A model generated the notes under the pieces. The model did not search any database. It was not told the origin of the DNA and saw only the letters and a list, made by a program, of their open reading frames with translations. A DNA stretch of 12,169 bases, from positions 9,558 to 21,726 of the forward strand of contig CAJUQU010000033.1 in the NCBI GenBank assembly GCA_910588595.1, read 5' to 3'. Source of the stretch: an uncultured Lachnospiraceae bacterium. GTDB taxonomy: Bacteria; Bacillota_A; Clostridia; Lachnospirales; Lachnospiraceae. The translations under genes and the position numbers were made by a program. Below, in pieces: positions 1 to 5,831 of this stretch (positions within the stretch are counted from its first letter, which is position 1; every line of letters begins with the position of its first letter).

Positions 1-169
1 CCCTTCGACATAAGATAGAATAAGTCGCTATCTGTGCAGAGGGGGATTTCCCCCTTCGACATAAGATAGAATAAGTCGCTATCTGTGCAGAGGGGGATTT
101 CCCCCTCCGACATAGGATAGAATGAATCGCGATAGAATCAATCATTATCTGTGTGGAGGGGGATTTTTT
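1..169 (+). repeat. 51-bp tandem repeat array in the leader of the CotS-family gene
   Basis: Positions 1-51 and 52-102 are identical 51-bp units. A third, diverged unit starts at 103 and runs into the ribosome binding site of the gene starting at 170; it carries an extra imperfect 15-bp duplication (GATAGAATGAATCGC, then GATAGAATCAATCAT). Each perfect unit has two short inverted repeats: AGATAG/CTATCT (13-18 with 28-33; 64-69 with 79-84) and GAGGGGG/CCCCCTY (39-45 with 50-56; 90-96 with 101-107). Every unit contains an SD-like GAGGGGGA, but only the third is followed by a usable start codon. Because the window opens inside a unit, the array may extend further upstream. Copy number and structure are seen directly; any function is inferred. 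Confidence 0.9.
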
Positions 170-172
170 GTG
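101..172 (+). promoter_or_regulatory. Ribosome binding site of the CotS-family gene and its upstream anti-SD sequence
   Basis: GGAGGGGG at 155-162 lies 7 nt before GTG 170-172 and decides this start. CCCCCTCC at 101-108 is its exact reverse complement, so the leader RNA could fold to hide the ribosome binding site. The same C-run can instead pair with GAGGGGG at 90-96 in a tight hairpin with an ATTT loop, leaving the site free. The complementarity is seen in the sequence; a regulatory switch is inference. Confidence 0.5.
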
Positions 173-1159
173 AATGATAAGTCAGTGAACGTGCTGGAAC
201 AATATGATGTGACGATCAACCGCACCTTCAAGGGGCGTGGAACCATAATCTGTGATACGCAGCAGGGTATGCGTGTACTCAAAGAATACCGGGGAAGGAC
301 GGAGAAGCTCGAACTCCTGTATCAGCTTCAATGCAGGCTGAATGACAGCCTAAGGACCGATATGCTGATCAGAAACAAGGAGGGAGCGCTGTTTGTGAAG
401 GATATTGACAACAGCATTTATATACTTGAGGAGCAGGTTGAAGGGAAGGAGTGCAGCTATAAGAGCGAGGAGGACATCGTTAAGGCATTTGGCGCCATGG
501 CAAAACTCCATCTGAAATTTATGATACCAGTATCGGACGATACATATACAATGCCCGTTTTTTTCTATGCTGACGAGATGGAAAAGCATACAATGGAGTG
601 CAGGCGGGTTAAAAATTATTTAAAGAAACTGCACAGCAAAACCGATTTCGAGCGGGCGCTGCTGCAGGAGTACGACTATTTTCTCGACAGGGCTGTGGAG
701 GTGACAAAGCGTGCCAAGGAGGAGTCCAGGGCGGAGTACGAAGCATATGTGAACAGCAATGGACTTTACTGTCATGGTGATTATCAATATCACAATGTCT
801 TGTTTGGGAAAAACAGTACTGGAAACTATACCGGCATCATCAATCTGGAACATTTTGCACACGATGCGGGTGCGCGGGATTTCTATCTGTTATTTCGGAA
901 AATTTCGGAAAAGTGTGACTGGTCAGCAGATATGGCACAGAGTATGCTCGACGCGTACCAGAACCGCCGGGTATTTCCGCCGATCGAGTGGAGAAGCCTG
1001 TGCCTGAGACTCGCGTACCCTGAAAAATTCTGGAAGATCATCAATTTTTATTATAACTCCCGAAAGTCGTGGATGCCAAACCGCAACTACGACAAGCTCG
1101 AGAGCCTGATCCGGCAGGAAAAAAATAAGGAAAGGCTGCTGGATAAGTTCTTTTCATGA
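170..1159 (+). CDS. CotS-family spore coat protein (aminoglycoside phosphotransferase / kinase fold)
   Basis: Predicted protein of 329 aa in the CotS/CotI/YsxE/YutH group, spore-associated relatives of aminoglycoside phosphotransferases. The N-terminus (VNDKSVNVLEQYDV, then KGRG near residues 21-24) is typical of the family. The catalytic-loop-like motif CHGDYQYHNV is at 201-210 (D204, N209). The usual metal-binding Asp of the next motif is Asn (GIINLEH, N225), so this may be a pseudokinase or a ligand-binding scaffold; this Asn recurs in CotS-type proteins as I recall them. An in-frame ATG at 122 lies inside the leader repeat and lacks an SD, whereas GTG 170 has an excellent one, so 170 was chosen. 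It likely acts in the mother cell at the spore coat, which is known for relatives and inferred here. Which coat paralog it represents cannot be told. Confidence 0.85.
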   Translation: MNDKSVNVLEQYDVTINRTFKGRGTIICDTQQGMRVLKEYRGRTEKLELLYQLQCRLNDSLRTDMLIRNKEGALFVKDIDNSIYILEEQVEGKECSYKSEEDIVKAFGAMAKLHLKFMIPVSDDTYTMPVFFYADEMEKHTMECRRVKNYLKKLHSKTDFERALLQEYDYFLDRAVEVTKRAKEESRAEYEAYVNSNGLYCHGDYQYHNVLFGKNSTGNYTGIINLEHFAHDAGARDFYLLFRKISEKCDWSADMAQSMLDAYQNRRVFPPIEWRSLCLRLAYPEKFWKIINFYYNSRKSWMPNRNYDKLESLIRQEKNKERLLDKFFS

Positions 1160-1164
1160 AGGGG

Positions 1165-1193
1165 TTGTATCTAGGCGCAAAAAAATATATAAT
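1165..1193 (+). promoter_or_regulatory. Candidate sigma-A promoter of the carbon-nitrogen hydrolase gene
   Basis: A perfect -10, TATAAT, at 1188-1193 sits 17 bp downstream of a weak -35, TTGTAT, at 1165-1170, in the short gap after the CotS-family gene. The predicted transcript would start near 1200, about 40 nt before the start codon. Only half of the -35 matches, so this is a candidate. Confidence 0.5.
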
Positions 1194-1241
1194 AGGTTTA
1201 CAATAATATCGCGGGGATCGATCGGGTTGAGGAGTTATGTG

Positions 1242-2054
1242 ATGGAGGACGCGAAGATAAAGGCAAATAAGATAAAAGTTGCCCTCGCACAGACACAGAT
1301 CATCTGGGAGGATAAGATGCGCAATTATGACACTGCCGAAAAGCGGATCAGGGAGGCGGTGGAACAGAAAGCGGAGGCAGTATTTTTCCCGGAAATGAGT
1401 TTTACGGGGTTTTCCATGGATACGGATTCCACGAAAGAAAGCGATGGGGCGACAATACAGCATATGAGTGCACTGGCACAGCAGTATCATGTCAATATAG
1501 GATTTGGGTGGGTGAAGGATTGCATCCGCGCATGCGGAAAGTGTGAGAATCATTATACAGTTGTGGATGTTGCGGGAAATATGATTTCTGACTATGTGAA
1601 GATCCACCCGTTTTCCTATTCAGGGGAGGATATGAGATTTCAGGGCGGCAGTGAGTTGGTGTACTTTGCACTGAATGGCATTCCATGCAGCAGTTTTATC
1701 TGTTACGATCTGCGTTTTCCTGAGATTTTTCAGGCTGTCTCCAAGAGGGCACATGTGATCATCGTGCCCGCAAACTGGCCGGCGGGGCGCAGGGATCACT
1801 GGAAAGCGCTCCTGCGGGCGCGCGCCATTGAAAATCAGGCGTATATCCTTGCAGTCAACTGTGTCGGTCAGATCGGAGGCGTATCGTATACGGGAGACAG
1901 CTGTGTCGTCAGTCCGAATGGGGATGTGGAGGCGGAGCTGTCGGATCGGGAAGGTATGGTCGTGTGGGAGCTGACTGATGATGCGGCGTGTCTGCGCGCG
2001 GAATTTCCGGTAAAACGGGACAGGAGAGAAGCCTTTTACAGTGGATTGTTATGA
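1242..2054 (+). CDS. Carbon-nitrogen hydrolase (nitrilase superfamily, omega-amidase/Nit2-like)
   Basis: Predicted cytoplasmic amidase of 270 aa, the usual length for the Nit/omega-amidase branch. The Glu-Lys-Cys triad is visible: E51 in FFPEMSFTGF, K120 in SDYVKIHPF and C154 in SFICYDLRFPE. The segment ANWPAGRRDHW (177-187) followed by ARAIENQAY resembles YafV/Nit2-type omega-amidases, which hydrolyse alpha-ketoglutaramate and related omega-amides in glutamine and methionine-salvage metabolism. Substrate cannot be fixed from sequence, so omega-amidase is the best guess within a certain superfamily call. The start is ATG 1242 because TGAGGAG (1228-1234) lies 7 nt upstream; the longer frame from TTG 1227 would contain its own SD. 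It has its own promoter candidate and no functional tie to the sporulation genes around it. Confidence 0.93.
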   Translation: MEDAKIKANKIKVALAQTQIIWEDKMRNYDTAEKRIREAVEQKAEAVFFPEMSFTGFSMDTDSTKESDGATIQHMSALAQQYHVNIGFGWVKDCIRACGKCENHYTVVDVAGNMISDYVKIHPFSYSGEDMRFQGGSELVYFALNGIPCSSFICYDLRFPEIFQAVSKRAHVIIVPANWPAGRRDHWKALLRARAIENQAYILAVNCVGQIGGVSYTGDSCVVSPNGDVEAELSDREGMVVWELTDDAACLRAEFPVKRDRREAFYSGLL

Positions 2055-2060
2055 AAGTTA

Positions 2061-2214
2061 GGAACTGTTAAGAATTAACTTTGCAGATGACGCAATATAA
2101 ATCTTTTTATGCAAGGCGGAGGAATGAGGCGTACTGGGGTACGCCGATTGACGACAACGCGGCATAAGAAGATTTAGACAAGTCAGATGTAAAGATTAAT
2201 TCTTTAACAGTTCC
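2061..2214. mobile_element. MITE-like non-autonomous inverted-repeat element
   Basis: This 154-bp stretch begins GGAACTGTTAAGAATTAA and ends with the near-perfect reverse complement TTAATTCTTTAACAGTTCC, giving terminal inverted repeats of about 24 bp with a few 1-nt indels. Inside is a second arm pair (2099-2112 with 2162-2175, 13 of 14 matching) and an apical hairpin GGCGTAC-TGGG-GTACGCC (2128-2145). It is flanked on both sides by TTA (2058-2060 and 2215-2217), a possible 3-bp target duplication. There is no coding capacity. It lies exactly between two co-directional genes and would fold into one long hairpin in RNA. The parent transposase family is not identified. Confidence 0.75.
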
Positions 2215-2243
2215 TTAGATAGTATGACAAGGGGAAATACAGG

Positions 2244-3722
2244 ATGATAAAAATACACGGAAATATGAAATGCATAATGGCTGTATTGTTTGCGGCAGCT
2301 GTCCTGACATTCACAGGATGTGCCCAGAATGTCAGCCCGCTGGGCGGCACAGACCAGCCAGATCAAAATACGGTCCAGGACACAGACCAGCAGACTGTGA
2401 TCAATGAGCTCAACAGGAGCGGTATCTACGATTCTGAGGACGCCGCCGTGGTTGTCAAAAAAGACCTGGAGGCAGGGACGGTGCAGTTTCAGAATATCAC
2501 GTCCTCACGCCGCTACACACTGCATTATGACGGTACAACCACCGTCTATGATAAGAATGACCAGGCACTTTCCATGGAGCAGCTCAAGGAGGGAAGTGTC
2601 GTTACAGTGCGCTTTTATAAGCCCAGAAAGGCGCTGGCTTACGTGAAGGAGAACCCGAACTGTGTCAGCTACAACAATGTCCGAAACTACAACATGGATC
2701 TGCGCAAAGGAACGATAACGATCGGCAATGAACTCTACAATATCAGCGGTCATGTCGTTGTCGTCTCCGACGGCAGGGAGACGGACATGATGGAAGTGAA
2801 CCAGATGGATGTACTCAGCGTATGGGGATATAAAAATATGATCTACGGCGTCAATGTCGAGAAAGGGCACGGATATCTGCGCCTTCAGAATGAGGACTAT
2901 TTTGTGGGTGGATGGATCGATGTCGGGGAGAGCGTGATCAGGAAGGTGGGGCAGGACATGCTGTTGGTGGTTCCGGAGGGGACACACACAGTCACTGTCA
3001 GCAATAAGGGAAGCAGTGCCACACAGGAGATCACATTTGCCAGAAACGAGGAGATGGCGTGGGATCTGGGAGATATTGAGATCACGGTAGTCCAGAAAGG
3101 AACCGTTATTTTTACACTCAATCCGGTAACGGCAAAGGTCTTCATCGATGGCAGGGAAGTCAATGTCTCGAGACCTGTCGAGATCGAGTATGGGCTTCAT
3201 CAGATGCGTATCACAGCAGACGGGTATGATCCTGTGGCACAATACATCAGGGTGGCGGAGCCGTCCGCGAACATCGCTGTGGAACTTGAGCAGAGTGAGG
3301 AGGAGCCGGAGGAAGAAACGAGCGAGGCTTCGTCGAAGAAGACAACAGATCAAACAGACGACGATGACGACGATGACGATGAGGAGGGGACGACCAGCAA
3401 GAAATATCCGTCAAAGCCCTTAGAAACCGAGGAGGAAGAGGAATCCGAGAAAGAGACAGAAGAAAAGAAAGATGAAAAGAACACGGTCGCGTCCTCAACA
3501 ACCAAATATAAAGTATATATCGATGCGCCGAGCGGTGTGGAAGCGTATCTGGATGGAAGTTATATAGGGATAACACCTGTTAGTTTCAACAAGGCTGAGG
3601 GGAGCTATGTGGTGACGCTCAGGAAGTCCGGATATCAGACAAGAAGCTATACATTGCAGATCGATGCGGAGGAGAAAGACGTGAATTACTCGTTTACAGA
3701 CCTCATAAAGTTGGACGAGTAG
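2244..3722 (+). CDS. PEGA-domain putative surface lipoprotein with acidic linker
   Basis: Predicted 492-aa exported protein. Residues 9-25 are a hydrophobic signal segment ending FTGC at 23-26; C26 would be the lipidated cysteine, although Phe at -3 is not the commonest residue. Residues 60-205 form a beta-rich region I do not recognise. PEGA-type beta modules follow at about 207-275, 286-348 (VFIDGREV, then YGLHQMRITADGY) and 421-484 (AYLDGSYIGITPVSF, then GSYVVTLRKSGY). Between the last two lies a strongly charged linker (350-418) with eight consecutive Asp at 372-379 and several Glu runs. PEGA modules are generally found in surface and envelope proteins. The start has AAGGGGAA at 2229-2236. 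The gene stands between a MITE-like element upstream and a terminator downstream, so it is probably monocistronic. A specific function is unknown. Confidence 0.8.
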   Translation: MIKIHGNMKCIMAVLFAAAVLTFTGCAQNVSPLGGTDQPDQNTVQDTDQQTVINELNRSGIYDSEDAAVVVKKDLEAGTVQFQNITSSRRYTLHYDGTTTVYDKNDQALSMEQLKEGSVVTVRFYKPRKALAYVKENPNCVSYNNVRNYNMDLRKGTITIGNELYNISGHVVVVSDGRETDMMEVNQMDVLSVWGYKNMIYGVNVEKGHGYLRLQNEDYFVGGWIDVGESVIRKVGQDMLLVVPEGTHTVTVSNKGSSATQEITFARNEEMAWDLGDIEITVVQKGTVIFTLNPVTAKVFIDGREVNVSRPVEIEYGLHQMRITADGYDPVAQYIRVAEPSANIAVELEQSEEEPEEETSEASSKKTTDQTDDDDDDDDEEGTTSKKYPSKPLETEEEEESEKETEEKKDEKNTVASSTTKYKVYIDAPSGVEAYLDGSYIGITPVSFNKAEGSYVVTLRKSGYQTRSYTLQIDAEEKDVNYSFTDLIKLDE

Positions 3723-3743
3723 TGAAAAGTGCGGATATTTTTC

Positions 3744-3782
3744 CAAAACCTATAAAAAACAGCAAATTTTAGGCTTTTTTCC
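3744..3782 (+). terminator. Probable intrinsic terminator after the PEGA gene
   Basis: Downstream of the tandem stops TAG TGA (3720-3725), CCTATAAAA pairs with TTTTAGG across a short A-rich loop, with a 2-nt bulge, and is followed by a run of six T (3775-3780). The stem is AT-rich and imperfect, but its place between the PEGA gene and the HU promoter fits a terminator. Confidence 0.5.
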
Positions 3783-3823
3783 TTGACAAATAAACGCTTT
3801 TCGCCTATAAATAGATATAGGCG
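3783..3823 (+). promoter_or_regulatory. Strong sigma-A promoter of hup with overlapping palindrome
   Basis: TTGACA (3783-3788) and TATAAA (3806-3811) are separated by exactly 17 bp, a near-ideal vegetative promoter suited to an abundant nucleoid protein. A perfect 8-bp inverted repeat, CGCCTATA-AATAGA-TATAGGCG (3802-3823), covers the -10 and the expected transcription start. It could be an operator or a 5'-end hairpin. The leader runs about 55-60 nt to the HU start. Confidence 0.8.
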
Positions 3824-3876
3824 TCAAAACGGCGCAGAGTCATATTATATACAGATATTTATAGGAGGAGTTCACA

Positions 3877-4152
3877 ATGAACAAAACAGAATTAGTTGCT
3901 GCTATGGCTGAGCATGCAGACATGACAAAGAAGGATGCTGAGAAGGCGCTCACAGCTTTCACGGAAGTTGTTGCCAAGGAATTAAAGAAGGGCGAGAAGA
4001 TCCAGTTAGTAGGTTTTGGTACATTTGAGGTAGCTGAGAGAGCAGCCAGAAAAGGAATAAATCCCAAGACAAAAGAGGAGATCGACATTGAGGCTTCCAA
4101 GGCACCGAAGTTCAAACCGGGCAAGGCATTGAAGGACGAAGTGAACAGATAA
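3877..4152 (+). CDS. hup: DNA-binding protein HU
   Basis: A 91-aa histone-like protein of the HU/IHF family that binds and bends DNA as a dimer and compacts the nucleoid. The length matches HU. The N-terminal helical part begins MNKTELVAAMAEHADMTKKD; the core motif IQLVGFGTFEV is at 42-52; the DNA-binding beta arm contains INPKT (61-65) with the DNA-intercalating Pro at 63; and the C-terminus KFKPGKALKDEVN is canonical. An AGGAGG-type SD (ATAGGAGGAG at 3861-3870) supports the start. HU directly upstream of rqcP/yabO is a common arrangement in Clostridia. Its own strong promoter and the downstream hairpin suggest high expression with limited read-through into rqcP. Confidence 0.97.
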   Translation: MNKTELVAAMAEHADMTKKDAEKALTAFTEVVAKELKKGEKIQLVGFGTFEVAERAARKGINPKTKEEIDIEASKAPKFKPGKALKDEVNR

Positions 4153-4177
4153 TTGCTTTTTAAACGAGATGTTTCAG

Positions 4178-4207
4178 ACAACCGATGAGGTGCACTTCAT
4201 CGGTTGT
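4178..4207 (+). terminator. Hairpin (attenuating terminator) between hup and rqcP
   Basis: ACAACCGATGA (4178-4188) is perfectly complementary to TCATCGGTTGT (4197-4207), giving an 11-bp stem with an 8-nt loop. The following sequence TATCATTT has only a weak T tract, so it may terminate partially or stabilise the 3' end of the hup mRNA while allowing some transcription into rqcP. Confidence 0.6.
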
Positions 4208-4255
4208 TATCATTTGGGGGAGAAGAAAAGTTTTTGGCAAATGGGGGTAGTGTGA

Positions 4256-4495
4256 ATGAGACTGGACAAATTTTTAAAGGTATCACGCATCATCAAACGC
4301 CGCACCGTGGCAAACGAGGCATGTGATGCAGGGCGGGTACTCATCAATGACAAACCGGCAAAGGCGTCGACAAATGTCAAGGTGGGGGATATCCTGACGA
4401 TACAGTTTGGCAATAAGGAGACTAAGGTGGAGATCCTGGACGTGCAGGAGACCGTCAAAAAGGATGATGCAAAAGAGCTCTTCCGATACATATAG
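4256..4495 (+). CDS. rqcP: RqcP-type S4-domain RNA-binding protein (YabO)
   Basis: A 79-aa protein consisting almost entirely of one S4 RNA-binding domain: MRLDKFLKVSRIIKRRTVANEAC, then the glycine turn AGRVLINDKPAKAS and VGDILTIQFG. The family (Hsp15-like; YabO in Bacillus) binds obstructed 50S subunits and, with RqcH, supports poly-alanine tailing of stalled nascent chains in ribosome quality control. Length and gene context (between hup and yabP) match the family closely. There is a modest GGGGGT ribosome binding site a few nucleotides upstream of ATG 4256. It is probably transcribed partly by read-through from hup. The stop codon overlaps the putative -35 of the next promoter. Confidence 0.95.
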   Translation: MRLDKFLKVSRIIKRRTVANEACDAGRVLINDKPAKASTNVKVGDILTIQFGNKETKVEILDVQETVKKDDAKELFRYI

Positions 4496-4516
4496 CTGAT
4501 TTTTTCCTCATATAAT
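4489..4516 (+). promoter_or_regulatory. Candidate sigma-E promoter of yabP-yabQ
   Basis: CATATAAT (4509-4516) is close to the mother-cell sigma-E -10 (CATACAAT), with CATATA (4489-4494) 14 bp upstream resembling the sigma-E -35 (KMATATT). B. subtilis yabP and yabQ are known members of the sigma-E regulon, which fits. The same bases contain TATAAT at 4511-4516, but no sigma-A -35 stands at the right distance. An inverted repeat CCTCATA (4506-4512) / TATGAGG (4531-4537) spans the expected start site. Confidence 0.5.
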
Positions 4517-4554
4517 ATAGGGAGCACTCGTATGAGGAGAAGGGCGTATTCTAT

Positions 4555-4872
4555 ATGGAAAGCAGGGAGATCAGAAACGGAAGCAGTGGAAATGGCGGTG
4601 CCGGGATCGGGAAACACCGTTTCAGTATGGAGCAGCGCAGGGAATGTAAGATCACCGGCGTGGTGGAGGTCCATTCTTTTGATGAGAATACTATTCTGAT
4701 GGAGACGGTGGATGGGATGCTGACCATCAAGGGCACGAATCTCCATGTGGGGCGGCTGAATCTGGAGAAAGGCGAGGCGGACGTGGACGGCACAGTAGAT
4801 TCACTGGTCTATTCTGACAAGAACACTCTGGCGAAAAAAGGAGAAGGGCTGCTTACACGCCTGTTTGGTTGA
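4555..4872 (+). CDS. yabP: Sporulation protein YabP
   Basis: A 105-aa member of the YabP/YqfC family, small beta-rich proteins made in the mother cell and required for normal spore formation; the molecular role is not well defined. The conserved core runs from about residue 32 to 90 (KITGVVEVHSFDENTILMET, then GMLTIKGTNLHVGRLNLEKGE and VDGTVDSLVYSD). The N-terminal 20 residues are Gly/Ser-rich and probably flexible. GAGGAGAAGGG upstream serves as ribosome binding site. The stop codon TGA (4870-4872) overlaps the ATG of yabQ by one base, so the two are translationally coupled. Expression is probably sigma-E-dependent from the promoter just upstream. Confidence 0.95.
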   Translation: MESREIRNGSSGNGGAGIGKHRFSMEQRRECKITGVVEVHSFDENTILMETVDGMLTIKGTNLHVGRLNLEKGEADVDGTVDSLVYSDKNTLAKKGEGLLTRLFG

Positions 4873-5492
4873 TGAGTGGAGAGATTGTAAAGGAGTGGCA
4901 TTTCTGGCTGGTGTCGATTGCGACAGGTGCATTTATGGCGTTTGTGTACGATGTGCTCAGACTTCTGCGCCGGCTGCTCAGACATGGCAGGTTTGCGGTC
5001 GACCTTGAAGACATCCTGTACTGGACTGCCTGCTTTGGACTGAGCTTCACGCTGCTGTACTATGGGAATAATGGCGTGATCCGTTTCGCGGCAGTGCTCG
5101 GAGCGGCATTGGGAATGTTTGTCTATACGGTTACGGTGGGGCGTTTTTTTGTGCGGGTCAGTTTTTGGATCATCGATAAGACAGTTGGAAGCCTGTTTCG
5201 GCTGACCGGGAAAACGATTCAGAAAATACACAGGCTGCTCAGACCGATTCAGTGTTTCGCTAAAAAATGTTACTGTAAATGGAAAAGCCATATAAAGCGT
5301 TTATTGCAAAAATTGCAGTTGACGTGTACTTCAAATCGTCATAAAATGAAAGTACATAAGCACAAAAAGGCAAAGGACAGAAAGGGAGAGGGGTCGGATG
5401 TCAGAAAGAGCGGCGAAAGGAAATCAGAACGAAAAAAGGCCGGCAGGAAAAAACACCCGGAAGACTCCGGAATTTCTCCGAGCCCGAAATGA
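4872..5492 (+). CDS. yabQ: Spore cortex protein YabQ (integral membrane)
   Basis: A 206-aa membrane protein of the YabQ family, needed for spore cortex formation in B. subtilis and located in the membranes around the forespore. Hydrophobic segments are at about 10-27, 45-64 and 70-90; FVYDVLRLLRRLLRH after the first is typical of the family. The C-terminal third (about 115-206) is very basic, full of Lys and Arg, and poorly conserved in character. ATG 4872 overlaps the yabP stop (TGATG), favouring it over the in-frame TTG at 4869. The last 95 bases overlap divIC in another frame and also contain that gene's ribosome binding site; an internal vegetative promoter lies a little further upstream in this gene. 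Confidence 0.92.
   Translation: MSGEIVKEWHFWLVSIATGAFMAFVYDVLRLLRRLLRHGRFAVDLEDILYWTACFGLSFTLLYYGNNGVIRFAAVLGAALGMFVYTVTVGRFFVRVSFWIIDKTVGSLFRLTGKTIQKIHRLLRPIQCFAKKCYCKWKSHIKRLLQKLQLTCTSNRHKMKVHKHKKAKDRKGEGSDVRKSGERKSERKKAGRKKHPEDSGISPSPK
5319..5347 (+). promoter_or_regulatory. Candidate vegetative promoter of divIC inside yabQ
   Basis: TTGACG (5319-5324) and TAAAAT (5342-5347) are 17 bp apart within the basic C-terminal coding part of yabQ, in a locally AT-rich stretch. The predicted start near 5354 would give a leader of about 45 nt before divIC. A short inverted repeat, TGCAA-AAA-TTGCA (5305-5317), sits immediately before the -35. Since yabPQ are sporulation genes and divIC is needed in growth, a separate promoter here makes biological sense. 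Confidence 0.6.
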
Positions 5493-5763
5493 GAACCGTT
5501 TGGGTATGATCATTGCCCTGCTTGCCATTTCGATCATGACCGGTGTTGTCGGGATCAATTCTGTTTCCTTAAAACAGAAGGAGAAAATGTATTCGGCAAG
5601 AGAGCAGGAGCTCATGCAGCAGATCGCTGTGGAGGAAGCGCGCGCAAAGGAACTTGAGGAGTTTGCCACATATACCAGGACAAAGAAATATGCGGAGGAA
5701 GTGGCAAAGGATAAACTGGGGCTTGTGTATGAAAATGAAATCATATTTCAGGAGGCTGACTGA
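5398..5763 (+). CDS. divIC: Septum formation initiator / cell division protein DivIC (FtsB-like)
   Basis: A 121-aa bitopic membrane protein of the DivIC/FtsB family, which forms the FtsL-DivIB-DivIC complex activating septal peptidoglycan synthesis. The N-terminal 35 residues are hydrophilic and basic (cytoplasmic). A single membrane span follows at about 36-55 (GMIIALLAISIMTGVVGINS), then a coiled coil at about 57-90 rich in Glu/Lys/Gln, and the conserved end KDKLGLVYENEIIF at 104-117. Length equals the B. subtilis protein within a few residues, so the start ATG 5398, with GGGAGAGG nearby, is reasonable even though it overlaps yabQ by 95 bp. It probably has its own vegetative promoter within yabQ. 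Clostridial loci often carry an S1-domain gene after divIC; none is present here. Confidence 0.93.
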   Translation: MSERAAKGNQNEKRPAGKNTRKTPEFLRARNENRLGMIIALLAISIMTGVVGINSVSLKQKEKMYSAREQELMQQIAVEEARAKELEEFATYTRTKKYAEEVAKDKLGLVYENEIIFQEAD

Positions 5764-5831
5764 CCAGAAAAAGTGCACCGTTATATAGCTGGGGAATTTG
5801 TTCCTCTGCCTTATAGCGGTGTTTTGCGATT

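Noticed and set aside
40..107. GGGGGATTTCCCCC hairpins as transcription terminators
   Set aside because: Neither copy is followed by a T run; the sequence after them is CTTCGAC or CTCCGAC.
1..120. Possible CRISPR array
   Set aside because: The 51-bp units are directly tandem with no unique spacers between them.
122..169. ATG 122 as the start of the CotS-family gene
   Set aside because: It lies inside the diverged leader repeat, has no SD, and would add 16 residues not expected for the family; GTG 170 has a strong SD.
1041..1607. Minus-strand open frame of 188 codons across the CotS and hydrolase genes
   Set aside because: It spans two confidently identified plus-strand genes, has no recognisable domain and its composition is that of a reverse-strand shadow.
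2061..2214. Riboswitch or tRNA-like structure between the hydrolase and PEGA genes
   Set aside because: The near full-length inverted repeat with TTA flanks fits a mobile element better, and no known riboswitch core or tRNA cloverleaf is seen.
2505..3353. Minus-strand open frame of 282 codons
   Set aside because: It lies wholly opposite the PEGA gene, with no recognisable motif or SD; it is a product of the base composition of that gene.
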